A DNA stretch of 64,000 bases from Pseudoalteromonas haloplanktis ATCC 14393 (GTDB taxonomy: Bacteria; Pseudomonadota; Gammaproteobacteria; Enterobacterales; Alteromonadaceae): assembly GCF_000238355.1 (NCBI RefSeq), contig NZ_AHCA01000001.1, forward strand, positions 558,001 through 622,000. Direction: 5' to 3'. Both the position numbers and the translations under genes were made by a program. The notes beneath the pieces are model-generated. The model did no database searches. It saw nothing but the letters and a program-made list of their open reading frames with translations, and had not been told where the DNA came from. Below are positions 16,662-24,428 of the stretch, piece by piece; position 1 is the first letter of the stretch; every line of letters starts with the position of its first letter.

Positions 16662-17192
16662 TTATTGCTGCACTGGTTTTTTTTGTAATTTTCGCTGTAA
16701 AGTACGCCTGTGCATATTAAGCTGGCGAGCCGTTGCGGAAATATTACCTTGGTTAGCGTGCAGCACTTGCTGAATATGCTCCCACTCCAGTCGCTCTGCT
16801 GACATAGTGTGCGCATCTGCAGCAACGAGTTCGTTAACGGGCTCGGTTTTGCCAGCAAGTGCACGAACTAAGGTCAACATATCTACAGGTTTCGTTAAGT
16901 AATCATTTGCCCCTAGTCGCATCGCCTCTACAGCGGTAGCGATACTAGCAAACCCAGTCAGTAACACAATATGTGCCTCAGCCAATAATGTACGCAGCGG
17001 TGTTATGAGCGTCAGGCCATTATCATCGGCTAATTTCATATCGAGTAAAATATGGCTCGGGGTATACTCAGTTGCAACACGAATTGCCTGCTCCTTATTG
17101 TGAGCAAGCTGACATTGAAACCCTTGCTTGGTTAAGCGCCGTGCTAAAGTATTGGCAAGATTAATATCATCTTCAATAATTAATAATTTCAT
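16662..17192 (-). CDS. regA: RegA/PrrA/ActR-type response regulator
   Basis: A 176-residue regulator of the compact redox-responsive class. Receiver domain 1-120 with phospho-acceptor Asp in HILLDMKLADDNGL (about residue 51), then a short linker and a C-terminal Fis-like helix-turn-helix (GNISATARQLNMHRRTLQRKL). This length and layout are characteristic of RegA/PrrA, which control respiration, carbon and nitrogen metabolism in response to redox state. Its start overlaps the kinase stop by 4 bp (ATGA), so the pair is co-translated. Confidence 0.85.
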   Translation of the reverse strand: MKLLIIEDDINLANTLARRLTKQGFQCQLAHNKEQAIRVATEYTPSHILLDMKLADDNGLTLITPLRTLLAEAHIVLLTGFASIATAVEAMRLGANDYLTKPVDMLTLVRALAGKTEPVNELVAADAHTMSAERLEWEHIQQVLHANQGNISATARQLNMHRRTLQRKLQKKPVQQ

Positions 17193-18442
17193 GCATTCTC
17201 ACTGACTTGATTGCTGACTGTTAATTGCACTTTAGCAACCGCACCACCTTGCGGGTGATTAAATAATGTTAGCGAGCCCTGTAAGCGCTCAAACGTTACA
17301 TTCGACAGCATAACCGCCAGTCCCATACCTGTTTCACTGGGCATTAGCTGGCCCCCTAGTTCCGCTAATTGTGTCGCGCTAAAGCCCTTACCAAAGTCGC
17401 GGATGATTAAACTCACTGATTCAGGGCTGTCAGTGTTGTATTGCCAGTTTATTTCTAAGCATTGTTGCTTAGCTTGCTGATTAGCAAACGCGGCATTTTG
17501 TAACAAGTTTAAGATTGCTGGCAGTAACATTACGTCATTAGCGATTGAGCAATTAGGCGCCTGATTTAGCCAATTAAGCTGTTGATCTGGGTATTGTAAC
17601 AACATGGTATCTGTAATTTGTTGCGTCAACTCGTGTAAGGACACCGTGGCTGCCACACTTTGTGTACGCAATTGAGATGACAACACACGAAACTGCTCTA
17701 ATTGCAGTGCGCATTGCAATAGCGGTTGCTGCATGTCTTTAACAATCTCATTATCCGGTTGCTCTTCAATCAGTTCTTCATAGAGTAATTGTAAATTGGC
17801 AATAGGGCTGGCTAATTGGTGGGTAATTTGCGCTGCAGCACCATCAAGCATCACTAATTGCTCTGCGCGCAGCTGTTTTTCGCGAACACTGGCAATGGTT
17901 CGCTCTCGAGAGTGTAAAGCACGGTTCATGGTGCCAATAACCAATGCAATTACGCTGGCACTGATCACAAAATTCACCCACATACCTACAAAGTGACTGG
18001 TCATTTGCATATGATGCATGCTGTGCTGCGGCATTTTAAATAACAATATACTGTATGCGGCAATCGCTAATATTGCAATGTAGGCTAACCCTCTAGCGCT
18101 AACACTCACAGCGGCAATCATGATTGGTAATAAAAGTAATGATACAAAGGCGTTTGTTGCGCCGCCACTCAAAGATAACAGAACAGCTAAAAACAACACA
18201 TCGGCTGTCAATTGCATCAACATACCAAGTTCTTTGGCTTTACTGACATTACGATAAGCAATCACACTTAAGATTTGAAATACCGCTTCAAGAGCAATAA
18301 CCACCAGCAAAGGCAATAAGGGAATTTGGTGCTCTAATAGAAAATAGACACTAATGACCGCGATAAGCTGAATAGCAATTGCGCCACTGCGTAACATCAG
18401 TAAACGACTGATGGCCGGATCGGTGCGCATTAAAAACGCCAT
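17189..18442 (-). CDS. regB: RegB/PrrB-type redox sensor histidine kinase
   Basis: A 417-residue kinase with six hydrophobic helices in the first ~175 residues. LSLSGGATNAFVSLLLLP (about 90-106) corresponds to the quinone-binding GGGPNPF loop of RegB, but altered (GGATNAF). HisKA box with His208 (AAQITHQLASPIANL); a cysteine at 244 lies in the same dimerisation region that holds the redox-active Cys265 of Rhodobacter RegB. The HATPase has N (NLLQNAAFANQQ) and G motifs (DFGKGF; GMGLAVML). It sits immediately before regA and probably senses the quinone pool or oxygen. Confidence 0.85.
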   Translation of the reverse strand: MAFLMRTDPAISRLLMLRSGAIAIQLIAVISVYFLLEHQIPLLPLLVVIALEAVFQILSVIAYRNVSKAKELGMLMQLTADVLFLAVLLSLSGGATNAFVSLLLLPIMIAAVSVSARGLAYIAILAIAAYSILLFKMPQHSMHHMQMTSHFVGMWVNFVISASVIALVIGTMNRALHSRERTIASVREKQLRAEQLVMLDGAAAQITHQLASPIANLQLLYEELIEEQPDNEIVKDMQQPLLQCALQLEQFRVLSSQLRTQSVAATVSLHELTQQITDTMLLQYPDQQLNWLNQAPNCSIANDVMLLPAILNLLQNAAFANQQAKQQCLEINWQYNTDSPESVSLIIRDFGKGFSATQLAELGGQLMPSETGMGLAVMLSNVTFERLQGSLTLFNHPQGGAVAKVQLTVSNQVSENA

Positions 18443-18483
18443 ACATAACTACCTAAAAATATGCCTAATATAAGCGGGTTAAA

Positions 18484-18888
18484 CTAATCATCATCCATAG
18501 AAATGCTAAATACCGCGCACGGTGTGCCTTGATGAAACACCATTTTCCATTGACCATCACTTAAGCGCCAAAGCGACATACGTAGTGAATAATTAAATTC
18601 CGCCCGTGCAGAGCGTCGAAACGCTGCTTGATAGCTTAGTTGGGCAATGTCATCACTGAGCATGCGGCCTTTAAAATGTTGATTATAAAACTGCGGTACT
18701 ACTTCTGTGGGTAGTCGCGTTAATACTTGATATTTATTAAACACCGTGCCATTGGCTGCGATTTCAATAAAATCATCATCAAGCAATGCATCAAGAGCCT
18801 GTTCAGATTGACGAACCTCTGGATCTAATAATTGCCGCTCAGCATCAATCAAATGATTAAACAATGACGCCTTAATTTTGCTGCCCAT
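18484..18888 (-). CDS. DUF4440 / SnoaL-like protein
   Basis: A 134-residue cytoplasmic protein of the NTF2-like fold. Visible: a helix with LIDAERQLLDPEVRQSEQALDALLDDDFIEIAANG and strands near NYSLRMSLWRLSDGQWKMVFHQGTP, the core pattern of DUF4440. Such proteins are small enzymes or binding modules of variable role. It is 8 bp downstream of the amidohydrolase gene and probably co-transcribed with it. Confidence 0.8.
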   Translation of the reverse strand: MGSKIKASLFNHLIDAERQLLDPEVRQSEQALDALLDDDFIEIAANGTVFNKYQVLTRLPTEVVPQFYNQHFKGRMLSDDIAQLSYQAAFRRSARAEFNYSLRMSLWRLSDGQWKMVFHQGTPCAVFSISMDDD

Positions 18889-18896
18889 GGGAGTTC

Positions 18897-20207
18897 CTAC
18901 AATTGTTTATATACTTGCCCTGCTTTCATCACAAACTGTACATTTTTCAATGTACTTATGTCATCAAGCGGGGATCCATTGACACTGATAATATCTGCTT
19001 GTTTACCAACACTCAACTGCCCTAGCTTATCTTGTTGGCCAAGTAACTTGGCGGCATCAATCGTCGCCGACCTAATGGCTTGCTTTTCAGTCATGCCGTA
19101 TTTTACTAACCATTGAAATTCATCGGCGTTATTACCGTGACGCGACACGCCGGAGTCTGTGCCAAAAGCGATGTTAATGTTGTTTTTTAACGCCAATTTA
19201 AACGACGCTTCGACTTGTGGCACCACAGCACGGACTTTATTGGCAATCGCCACTGGCAAATGAGGGTTACTGAGCACTTCTTGGCTCACCGTTTGCCCTG
19301 CTAGTAATGTAGGTACTAAGTAAGCATTATGTTTTTTAAACAGTTTAATGCTCTGTTGATCCAAGTAAGAGCCATGCTCAATTGAATCAACACCTGCTCG
19401 CAAGGCTGCTTTTATGCCGGATATGCCATGAGCGTGCGCAGTGACGCTACGCCCTAAATTATGTGCGGTATCAACAATTGCCACAAGCTCTTGATCTGTA
19501 AATTGCTGACTCACACCTGCAGCAGTATTACTTAATACGCCGCCCGTTGCGGTGATTTTAATAACATCAGCCCCTGACTTTATCACTTCACGTACAGCAC
19601 GGCGACAATCATCGGCGCCATCACATACTCCAAGGCCGTCACTAATCACATCGCTAATATCTTTACGGTAGCCATGTAAATCAGCATGGCCCCCGGTTGG
19701 CGTAATGGTATCGCCTGCTGCAAATATTCGTGGCCCACTAATATCACCGCGTTCAACCGCTCTTTTCAGCGGGAAAATCACTTTATAACTGCTACCTAGA
19801 TCACGTACTGAGGTAAAACCCGCATCAAGACTACGTTGCAAATACTTAATTGATCGCAGTGCATAGTCTGCTTCATATTCAGTAAGCCACCGATGAGGAT
19901 TCACGTTTGCATCGCGTTCAAAAGTCACATGTACATGCATATCAATTAGGCCGGGCATAACAAACTGATCTTTTAAATCAATGATTGTCGCATCCGACAA
20001 ACCAAGTTCACTGATACTAACATAACCTTCTTCAATGCGGCTGATCATGGCATTTTCTATTACTATGGTTTGTTGTTTTTCTAACGTTTGTTCAGCGCCA
20101 GATAACATTGAACCTGCGTAAATAACCTGTTTTTGTGCTGCAAAGCTTGACGCAGAGCAAAGCATTGCGCCAAGAGAAGCTAAAGTAGTGATTAATTTTT
20201 GTTTCAT
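18897..20207 (-). CDS. Exported amidohydrolase (Xaa-Pro dipeptidase / imidazolonepropionase-like)
   Basis: A 436-residue metal-dependent hydrolase with a signal peptide (about 1-23, SASSFAAQK). The amidohydrolase fold shows the HxH metal motif in MPGLIDMHVHVTFERD, the metal-bridging lysine region DVIKITATGGVLS, histidines in VTAHAHGISGIKAAL and SIEHGSYLD, and the catalytic Asp in IAFGTDSGVSRHG. These match the exported Xaa-Arg/Xaa-Pro dipeptidase group (Sgx9260-like). It probably trims peptides or similar amides in the periplasm. Followed after 8 bp by a DUF4440 gene. Confidence 0.87.
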   Translation of the reverse strand: MKQKLITTLASLGAMLCSASSFAAQKQVIYAGSMLSGAEQTLEKQQTIVIENAMISRIEEGYVSISELGLSDATIIDLKDQFVMPGLIDMHVHVTFERDANVNPHRWLTEYEADYALRSIKYLQRSLDAGFTSVRDLGSSYKVIFPLKRAVERGDISGPRIFAAGDTITPTGGHADLHGYRKDISDVISDGLGVCDGADDCRRAVREVIKSGADVIKITATGGVLSNTAAGVSQQFTDQELVAIVDTAHNLGRSVTAHAHGISGIKAALRAGVDSIEHGSYLDQQSIKLFKKHNAYLVPTLLAGQTVSQEVLSNPHLPVAIANKVRAVVPQVEASFKLALKNNINIAFGTDSGVSRHGNNADEFQWLVKYGMTEKQAIRSATIDAAKLLGQQDKLGQLSVGKQADIISVNGSPLDDISTLKNVQFVMKAGQVYKQL

Positions 20208-20360
20208 GTTTACCTCATTTTTCTACTACCATTAGCCTAAATTACGTTTGATTACCACTATTTACGACATAAACGCAGCGATAAACTAGTCTTAGATGTG
20301 GATTTTTGGTATAAATCAAACATAGATGACACATGTCTGACCACTTAAAGAGAGCACACT

Positions 20361-21434
20361 ATGACTTACGCACACATTACCGGTTGGGGTAAATGTATTC
20401 CACCTGCGCGTATTAACAATGACGAAATCAGCCAATTAGTTGATACCAATGATGAATGGATCACCTCACGTACTGGCATTAAAGCCCGCAGAGTAAGCCA
20501 TGTAAGTACTGCAGAGCTTGCCACTGTGGCAGCTCAACATGCTATTGCCTGTGCAGGCATTGAAGCTAAAGACATCGATCTTGTGTTATTAGCAACGTGT
20601 ACACCGTCAACAATGGTGGCAAACACCGCTTCATTAGTACAAAAAAATATTGGTGCCGTCGGCGCAGCCGCTATGGACACCAATGCAGCTTGCTCTGGGT
20701 TTTTATATGCTCTGCAAGCAGCAACGGCACAAATTCAAGCCGGTATGATTAAAAAAGCAGTGGTGATCGCAGCTGAACGTATGACCTGGTACGTAAACTG
20801 GGATCGTCGCGACAGTGCCGTGCTATTTGGTGATGGCGCCGGTGCAGTGGTACTTGAAGCAGCAGACACGCCTGCGGGTTTACTCGCCACAAAAACAGGC
20901 TGCGACAGTGAAGATCGTGATATCTTACACATCACTAATTTTGGCAGTGACTTAGATAAATACCAACCCGTTGGACCGTCTGATTTATTGTTTGAAGGGC
21001 GCGAAATTTTTAAACGCGCAGTAAAAGGCATGAGTGAAGCTTGTGATGACGTACTCACACAAGCGAGCTTAAAGCTTGATGACATAGATGTATTGGTGCC
21101 ACACCAAGCAAATTTACGAATTATTCAAGCCATTCAACATCGCTTAAACGTGCCTGATGAAAAAGTAATGGTTAATATTGGTGAATACGGTAATACCTCA
21201 GCGGCAACCATTGCAATCGCATTATGTGAAGCTGTTGAACAAGGATTAATAAAGCCCCATGCCAATATTATGTCTGCTGCATTTGGGGCTGGCTTAACTT
21301 GGGCTGCCAGTTACATTAAATGGGGTGAACGTGTCACGCCGATCAGCACCAGTGACGCCACACTACCGCCTTGTGATAAAACGGGTTTAGAATTAGTCGC
21401 ACCAGCAGTAGCTGCGTGCAAGGGCACAGATTAA
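20361..21434 (+). CDS. 3-oxoacyl-ACP synthase III (FabH-like)
   Basis: A 357-residue condensing enzyme that joins acyl-CoA to malonyl-ACP at the start of fatty acid or related chain synthesis. The catalytic triad is intact: Cys111 ([13 protein letters not shown]), His248 ([10 protein letters not shown]) and Asn278 ([11 protein letters not shown]). The C-terminal tail (from about 326) is longer than in FabH of E. coli (317 residues) and contains a proline- and cysteine-bearing extension. It is not beside other fab genes, so it is probably a second, specialised KAS III rather than the housekeeping one. Divergent from the amidohydrolase gene. Confidence 0.88.
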   Translation: MTYAHITGWGKCIPPARINNDEISQLVDTNDEWITSRTGIKARRVSHVSTAELATVAAQHAIACAGIEAKDIDLVLLATCTPSTMVANTASLVQKNIGAVGAAAMDTNAACSGFLYALQAATAQIQAGMIKKAVVIAAERMTWYVNWDRRDSAVLFGDGAGAVVLEAADTPAGLLATKTGCDSEDRDILHITNFGSDLDKYQPVGPSDLLFEGREIFKRAVKGMSEACDDVLTQASLKLDDIDVLVPHQANLRIIQAIQHRLNVPDEKVMVNIGEYGNTSAATIAIALCEAVEQGLIKPHANIMSAAFGAGLTWAASYIKWGERVTPISTSDATLPPCDKTGLELVAPAVAACKGTD

Positions 21435-21452
21435 TCACATACATTATCGATT

Positions 21453-21476
21453 AAAGCGCGACTTTCGCGCTTTTTT
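21453..21476 (+). terminator. Terminator after the KAS III gene
   Basis: Perfect 9-bp stem AAAGCGCGA-CTT-TCGCGCTTT followed by TTT: a strong Rho-independent terminator just before the next gene, so the VOC gene probably needs its own promoter or read-through. Confidence 0.85.
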
Positions 21477-21487
21477 ATTGGAATAAT

Positions 21488-21874
21488 ATGAAACTACTCG
21501 CTATTCATCACGTTGCTATCATTTGCAGTGACTATCAACGTGCTAAACATTTTTATACCCAAATCCTCAAACTCCCCATAATTCATGAACAATATCGCGC
21601 ACAACGAGACTCTTATAAGTTAGATTTAGCACTTCCTGATGGGAGTCAAATAGAGTTGTTTTCCTTTGCAGGGGCGCCAAAGAGGCCCAGTTACCCTGAA
21701 GCACAAGGGTTAAGGCACCTTGCTTTTGCAGTGGCTGATATAAATCATGCAAAGACTTACTTAGAAAAACATGCAGTAGCAGTAGAAGAAATAAGAGTTG
21801 ATGAAATCACCGGGAAGCGTTTTACATTTTTCGCTGACCCCGATGATTTACCGCTAGAACTTTATGAAGCTTAG
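21488..21874 (+). CDS. VOC/glyoxalase family metalloprotein (YaeR/GloA2-like)
   Basis: A 128-residue protein of the vicinal-oxygen-chelate fold. Two beta-alpha-beta-beta-beta modules are visible: LLAIHHVAIICSDYQRAKHFYTQIL and GLRHLAFAVADINHAKTYLEKH. Candidate metal ligands are the His in IHHVAI, Glu in QIELFSF, His in LRHLAF and Glu in PLELYEA, as in the YaeR subfamily. The reaction is unknown; lactoylglutathione lyase is a common but unproven label. The stop overlaps the stop of the convergent aminopeptidase gene by 4 bp. Confidence 0.85.
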   Translation: MKLLAIHHVAIICSDYQRAKHFYTQILKLPIIHEQYRAQRDSYKLDLALPDGSQIELFSFAGAPKRPSYPEAQGLRHLAFAVADINHAKTYLEKHAVAVEEIRVDEITGKRFTFFADPDDLPLELYEA

Positions 21875-23232
21875 TGAAAGCGACTTTCTAGATAATTAAA
21901 TACGGCGCGAACACCTAAAGCTTCACCACCGACAGGGCGACCCGGTAATGGCCGTAAGTTCCATGCCATAACATCAAAATGCACCCATGGAGTCGTTGGC
22001 TCGACAAATTCTTTTAAGTATAAAGCCGCAGTGATCGCACCACCAAATGGGCTACTCGCGCAGTTAGCCATATCAGCCACATCACTTTTTAACAAACTTC
22101 TGTACTGTTCGAAAAGTGGTAGCTGCCAAACCGGATCGCTTACTGCAATACCTGCATCAATAATACCATTAGCAACATCACGATGAGTTGAGAAAAGCCC
22201 TGGTAATTCAGTTCCTAATGCAATACGGCATGCGCCCGTTAACGTTGCAAAATCAATCAACAATTGAGGTTTATCGTTTTGTGCTTCGCTTAAAGCATCA
22301 CACAATACGAGTCGGCCTTCAGCGTCAGTATTATCAATTTCAACCATAATGCCTTTACGCGTTTTAATCACATCACCCGGGCGAAAAGCGTTGCGTGATA
22401 CCGCATTTTCAACGGCAGGAACCAATACACGTAACTGAATAGGTAACTTTGCAGCCATAATTAACTGTGCTAAACCAATAACATGTGCTGCACCACCCAT
22501 GTCTTTTTTCATGTTACGCATGCCCGAGCTTGGTTTTAAATCTAAACCACCAGAGTCAAAGCACACGCCTTTACCCACTAACGTGACAAGCGGAGCATCA
22601 TCCGCGCCCCAACGTAAGTCTAATAAACGTGGTTTGTTCTCACTGGCACGACCCACCATGTGGATAGTGGGATAATTTTGCTCGAGTAGCTCATCACCAA
22701 CCCACTCATTGAATCGGCCATTGTAAGTATGTGCAAGATCAGCCATCACTTGCGATAAATGCTGTGGCATCATGTCTGCTGCAGGTGTGTTCACTAAATC
22801 TCGGACCAAGTTGATAGCATCTGCTTGCTGCTCAAGACGTGTAAATAGTGCCGCATCAGCTATCGCCAATTGCGCTTTAGCAGCGCCCTTCGCTTTATAT
22901 TCACTAAACTCATAACCGCCTAACATAAAGCCCAGTGCAATCTGTTCTAATTGTTGTTCGCACCCTTGCACTTGATAAAGACCCGCAGGCAACTTGCTCG
23001 CCAAATCACCAGCTAACCAAAAATCGTCAAGGCTATTGACTAAACAATACACCTGACTTAGCGCAGCAGTTTGTGGATCAACCACCAAGGCAATTCCTTG
23101 CTTAGCGAAATCGCAGCTATTTAACCAGTTTTGTAAAAAAGTAGATTGCTGCTGTTGCCATGCAGCTAAGTCATTTCTAACAACAAAAGACAGTGGAATA
23201 CCCGATGTACTATGACGAATTAATGTACTCAT
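21871..23232 (-). CDS. M17 leucyl aminopeptidase family protein
   Basis: A 453-residue cytosolic di-zinc peptidase removing N-terminal residues from peptides. The C-terminal catalytic domain shows the conserved metal motifs LVGKGVCFDSGGLDLKPS and the PS00631-type signature NTDAEGRLVL, with KDMGGAAHVIGLAQL between. The N-terminal domain is short and diverged, as in the M17 paralogues distinct from PepA. Leu/Met specificity is likely but not certain. Single gene; the start ATG at 23232 is clear. Confidence 0.9.
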   Translation of the reverse strand: MSTLIRHSTSGIPLSFVVRNDLAAWQQQQSTFLQNWLNSCDFAKQGIALVVDPQTAALSQVYCLVNSLDDFWLAGDLASKLPAGLYQVQGCEQQLEQIALGFMLGGYEFSEYKAKGAAKAQLAIADAALFTRLEQQADAINLVRDLVNTPAADMMPQHLSQVMADLAHTYNGRFNEWVGDELLEQNYPTIHMVGRASENKPRLLDLRWGADDAPLVTLVGKGVCFDSGGLDLKPSSGMRNMKKDMGGAAHVIGLAQLIMAAKLPIQLRVLVPAVENAVSRNAFRPGDVIKTRKGIMVEIDNTDAEGRLVLCDALSEAQNDKPQLLIDFATLTGACRIALGTELPGLFSTHRDVANGIIDAGIAVSDPVWQLPLFEQYRSLLKSDVADMANCASSPFGGAITAALYLKEFVEPTTPWVHFDVMAWNLRPLPGRPVGGEALGVRAVFNYLESRFH

Positions 23233-23326
23233 TAAATGACTCGTTTAAAATAATAGGATGATCAAGCATATCAATAACACAGCGTAAAAGGTATAGCATA
23301 GTGGCTATCCTTTTTAGTGTATGACA

Positions 23327-23779
23327 TTATTTTTTTACAGTTGGTTTTACAACGGGCTTTGCAGCTTTGCCATTCGCGATTTCTTGCTGTTGTTGCTCTT
23401 GGGCAATTAATCGATCAATGTCTTTGAGTGGCTTATTGATGTTAAATGAACTCGGTAATACATCCACCCCCACCCAGTGGCCGAGTTTCACGACTAACGG
23501 AATTGTAATCGGCGCAAACGGTAGAATCGCAAAAATCCCTAATCCTAACCCTTTAAGAATATCTACAAACTGCGCATTAGCTTTTTGTAAATCTTCTTTA
23601 CTAACTTCGCCTTGGGTGTAGCGACGATAAATGGTGAGCATTTCTTTGGTTTCTTGCTTTTCTTGTGCCAGTGCTAGTTTAAGTGCCACCATAGCCCGCT
23701 TGAAACGCAGCTGTTGGCGCTTTTTACTAATTTTTGCCACTCTAATTGGGGCACGATGGATAACTTTATATAGTCGCAT
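23327..23779 (-). CDS. LETM1-related small membrane protein
   Basis: About 150 residues. The frame can extend five codons to a GTG at 23794, but the ATG at 23779 is more plausible. A basic N-terminal helical half (KISKKRQQLRFKRAMVALKLALAQEKQETKEML) is followed by a hydrophobic segment LKGLGLGIFAILPFAPITIPLVVKLGHWVGVDVLPSSF, which resembles the LETM1-like domain core of membrane-associated proteins. The tail is low-complexity (Q-run, then K/P). Function unknown in bacteria. A hairpin just downstream (about 23285-23315) may terminate it. Confidence 0.65.
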   Translation of the reverse strand: MRLYKVIHRAPIRVAKISKKRQQLRFKRAMVALKLALAQEKQETKEMLTIYRRYTQGEVSKEDLQKANAQFVDILKGLGLGIFAILPFAPITIPLVVKLGHWVGVDVLPSSFNINKPLKDIDRLIAQEQQQQEIANGKAAKPVVKPTVKK

Positions 23780-23929
23780 AGTCGCTATTCTCACATAGCC
23801 TTAATACTTCACAAAGCATAATTTGCTCGAATAAGTTTAATTAGTTCCACGCCGTACCTTGACTACCAAAGTAAGCATTATCAAGTATAATACGATTAGG
23901 CACACCCCACTATTTGATAACTGTAAATA

Positions 23930-24112
23930 ATGATGAAAACGCAACAAAATGCACAAACTATTACCACCGTAGGTTGTTCAAAGAAGCCTATTAGACCTGC
24001 TTCGGATGAATGCTGTGGCGGCGGCAGTTGTTGTCCATGTGTTTGGGATGAATACAAAGAAAAATTAAAGGTATGGCGGTTACAAAACGCAGATAATAAC
24101 GATAACGAATAG
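23930..24112 (+). CDS. Small Cys-rich oxidoreductase-like-domain protein
   Basis: A 60-residue protein with the cysteine cluster ECCGGGSCCPCVWDEY, the signature of the oxidoreductase-like domain (Pfam Oxidored-like) found at the N terminus of small proteins in proteobacteria and mitochondria. The five cysteines may bind a metal or an iron-sulfur cluster; this is inference. Start at the ATG 23930 (a second ATG is one codon later). Stands alone on the plus strand. Confidence 0.65.
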   Translation: MMKTQQNAQTITTVGCSKKPIRPASDECCGGGSCCPCVWDEYKEKLKVWRLQNADNNDNE

Positions 24113-24428
24113 CAACCGTCTCAAAACCGCATTGAACAATTTTTAACCCCAACAGGTCACTTTTAAAAAATATTTATTTATTTTTTTATTAATTTCAGCG
24201 TAAAAACAACCATTTCTGCACTACTTACTATTTTCCCATAGAAAATATCGTTGCTTTTCATATGGGTAGGTCACTTTCAATTTTCCTCCATCAAAAATAT
24301 AAAAAATATCAATATTTTTTAACATCTTGCACAACTATTTAACAATCTGTATAAGTTTAACGAGCCATTTGCCTTGATAAAAGTCAGCTGGTCACATAAC
24401 TATTACAATTCTAACTGGGGAAATTAGA
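24113..24428. other. AT-rich intergenic region before the TonB receptor
   Basis: A 316-bp stretch without a credible gene. It is strongly AT-rich, with long A and T runs and a 9-bp inverted repeat (AAAAAATAT-CA-ATATTTTTT, near 24300). The receptor's ribosome binding site (GGGG at about 24417-24420) lies at its end. No clear Fur box was found. Confidence 0.5.
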
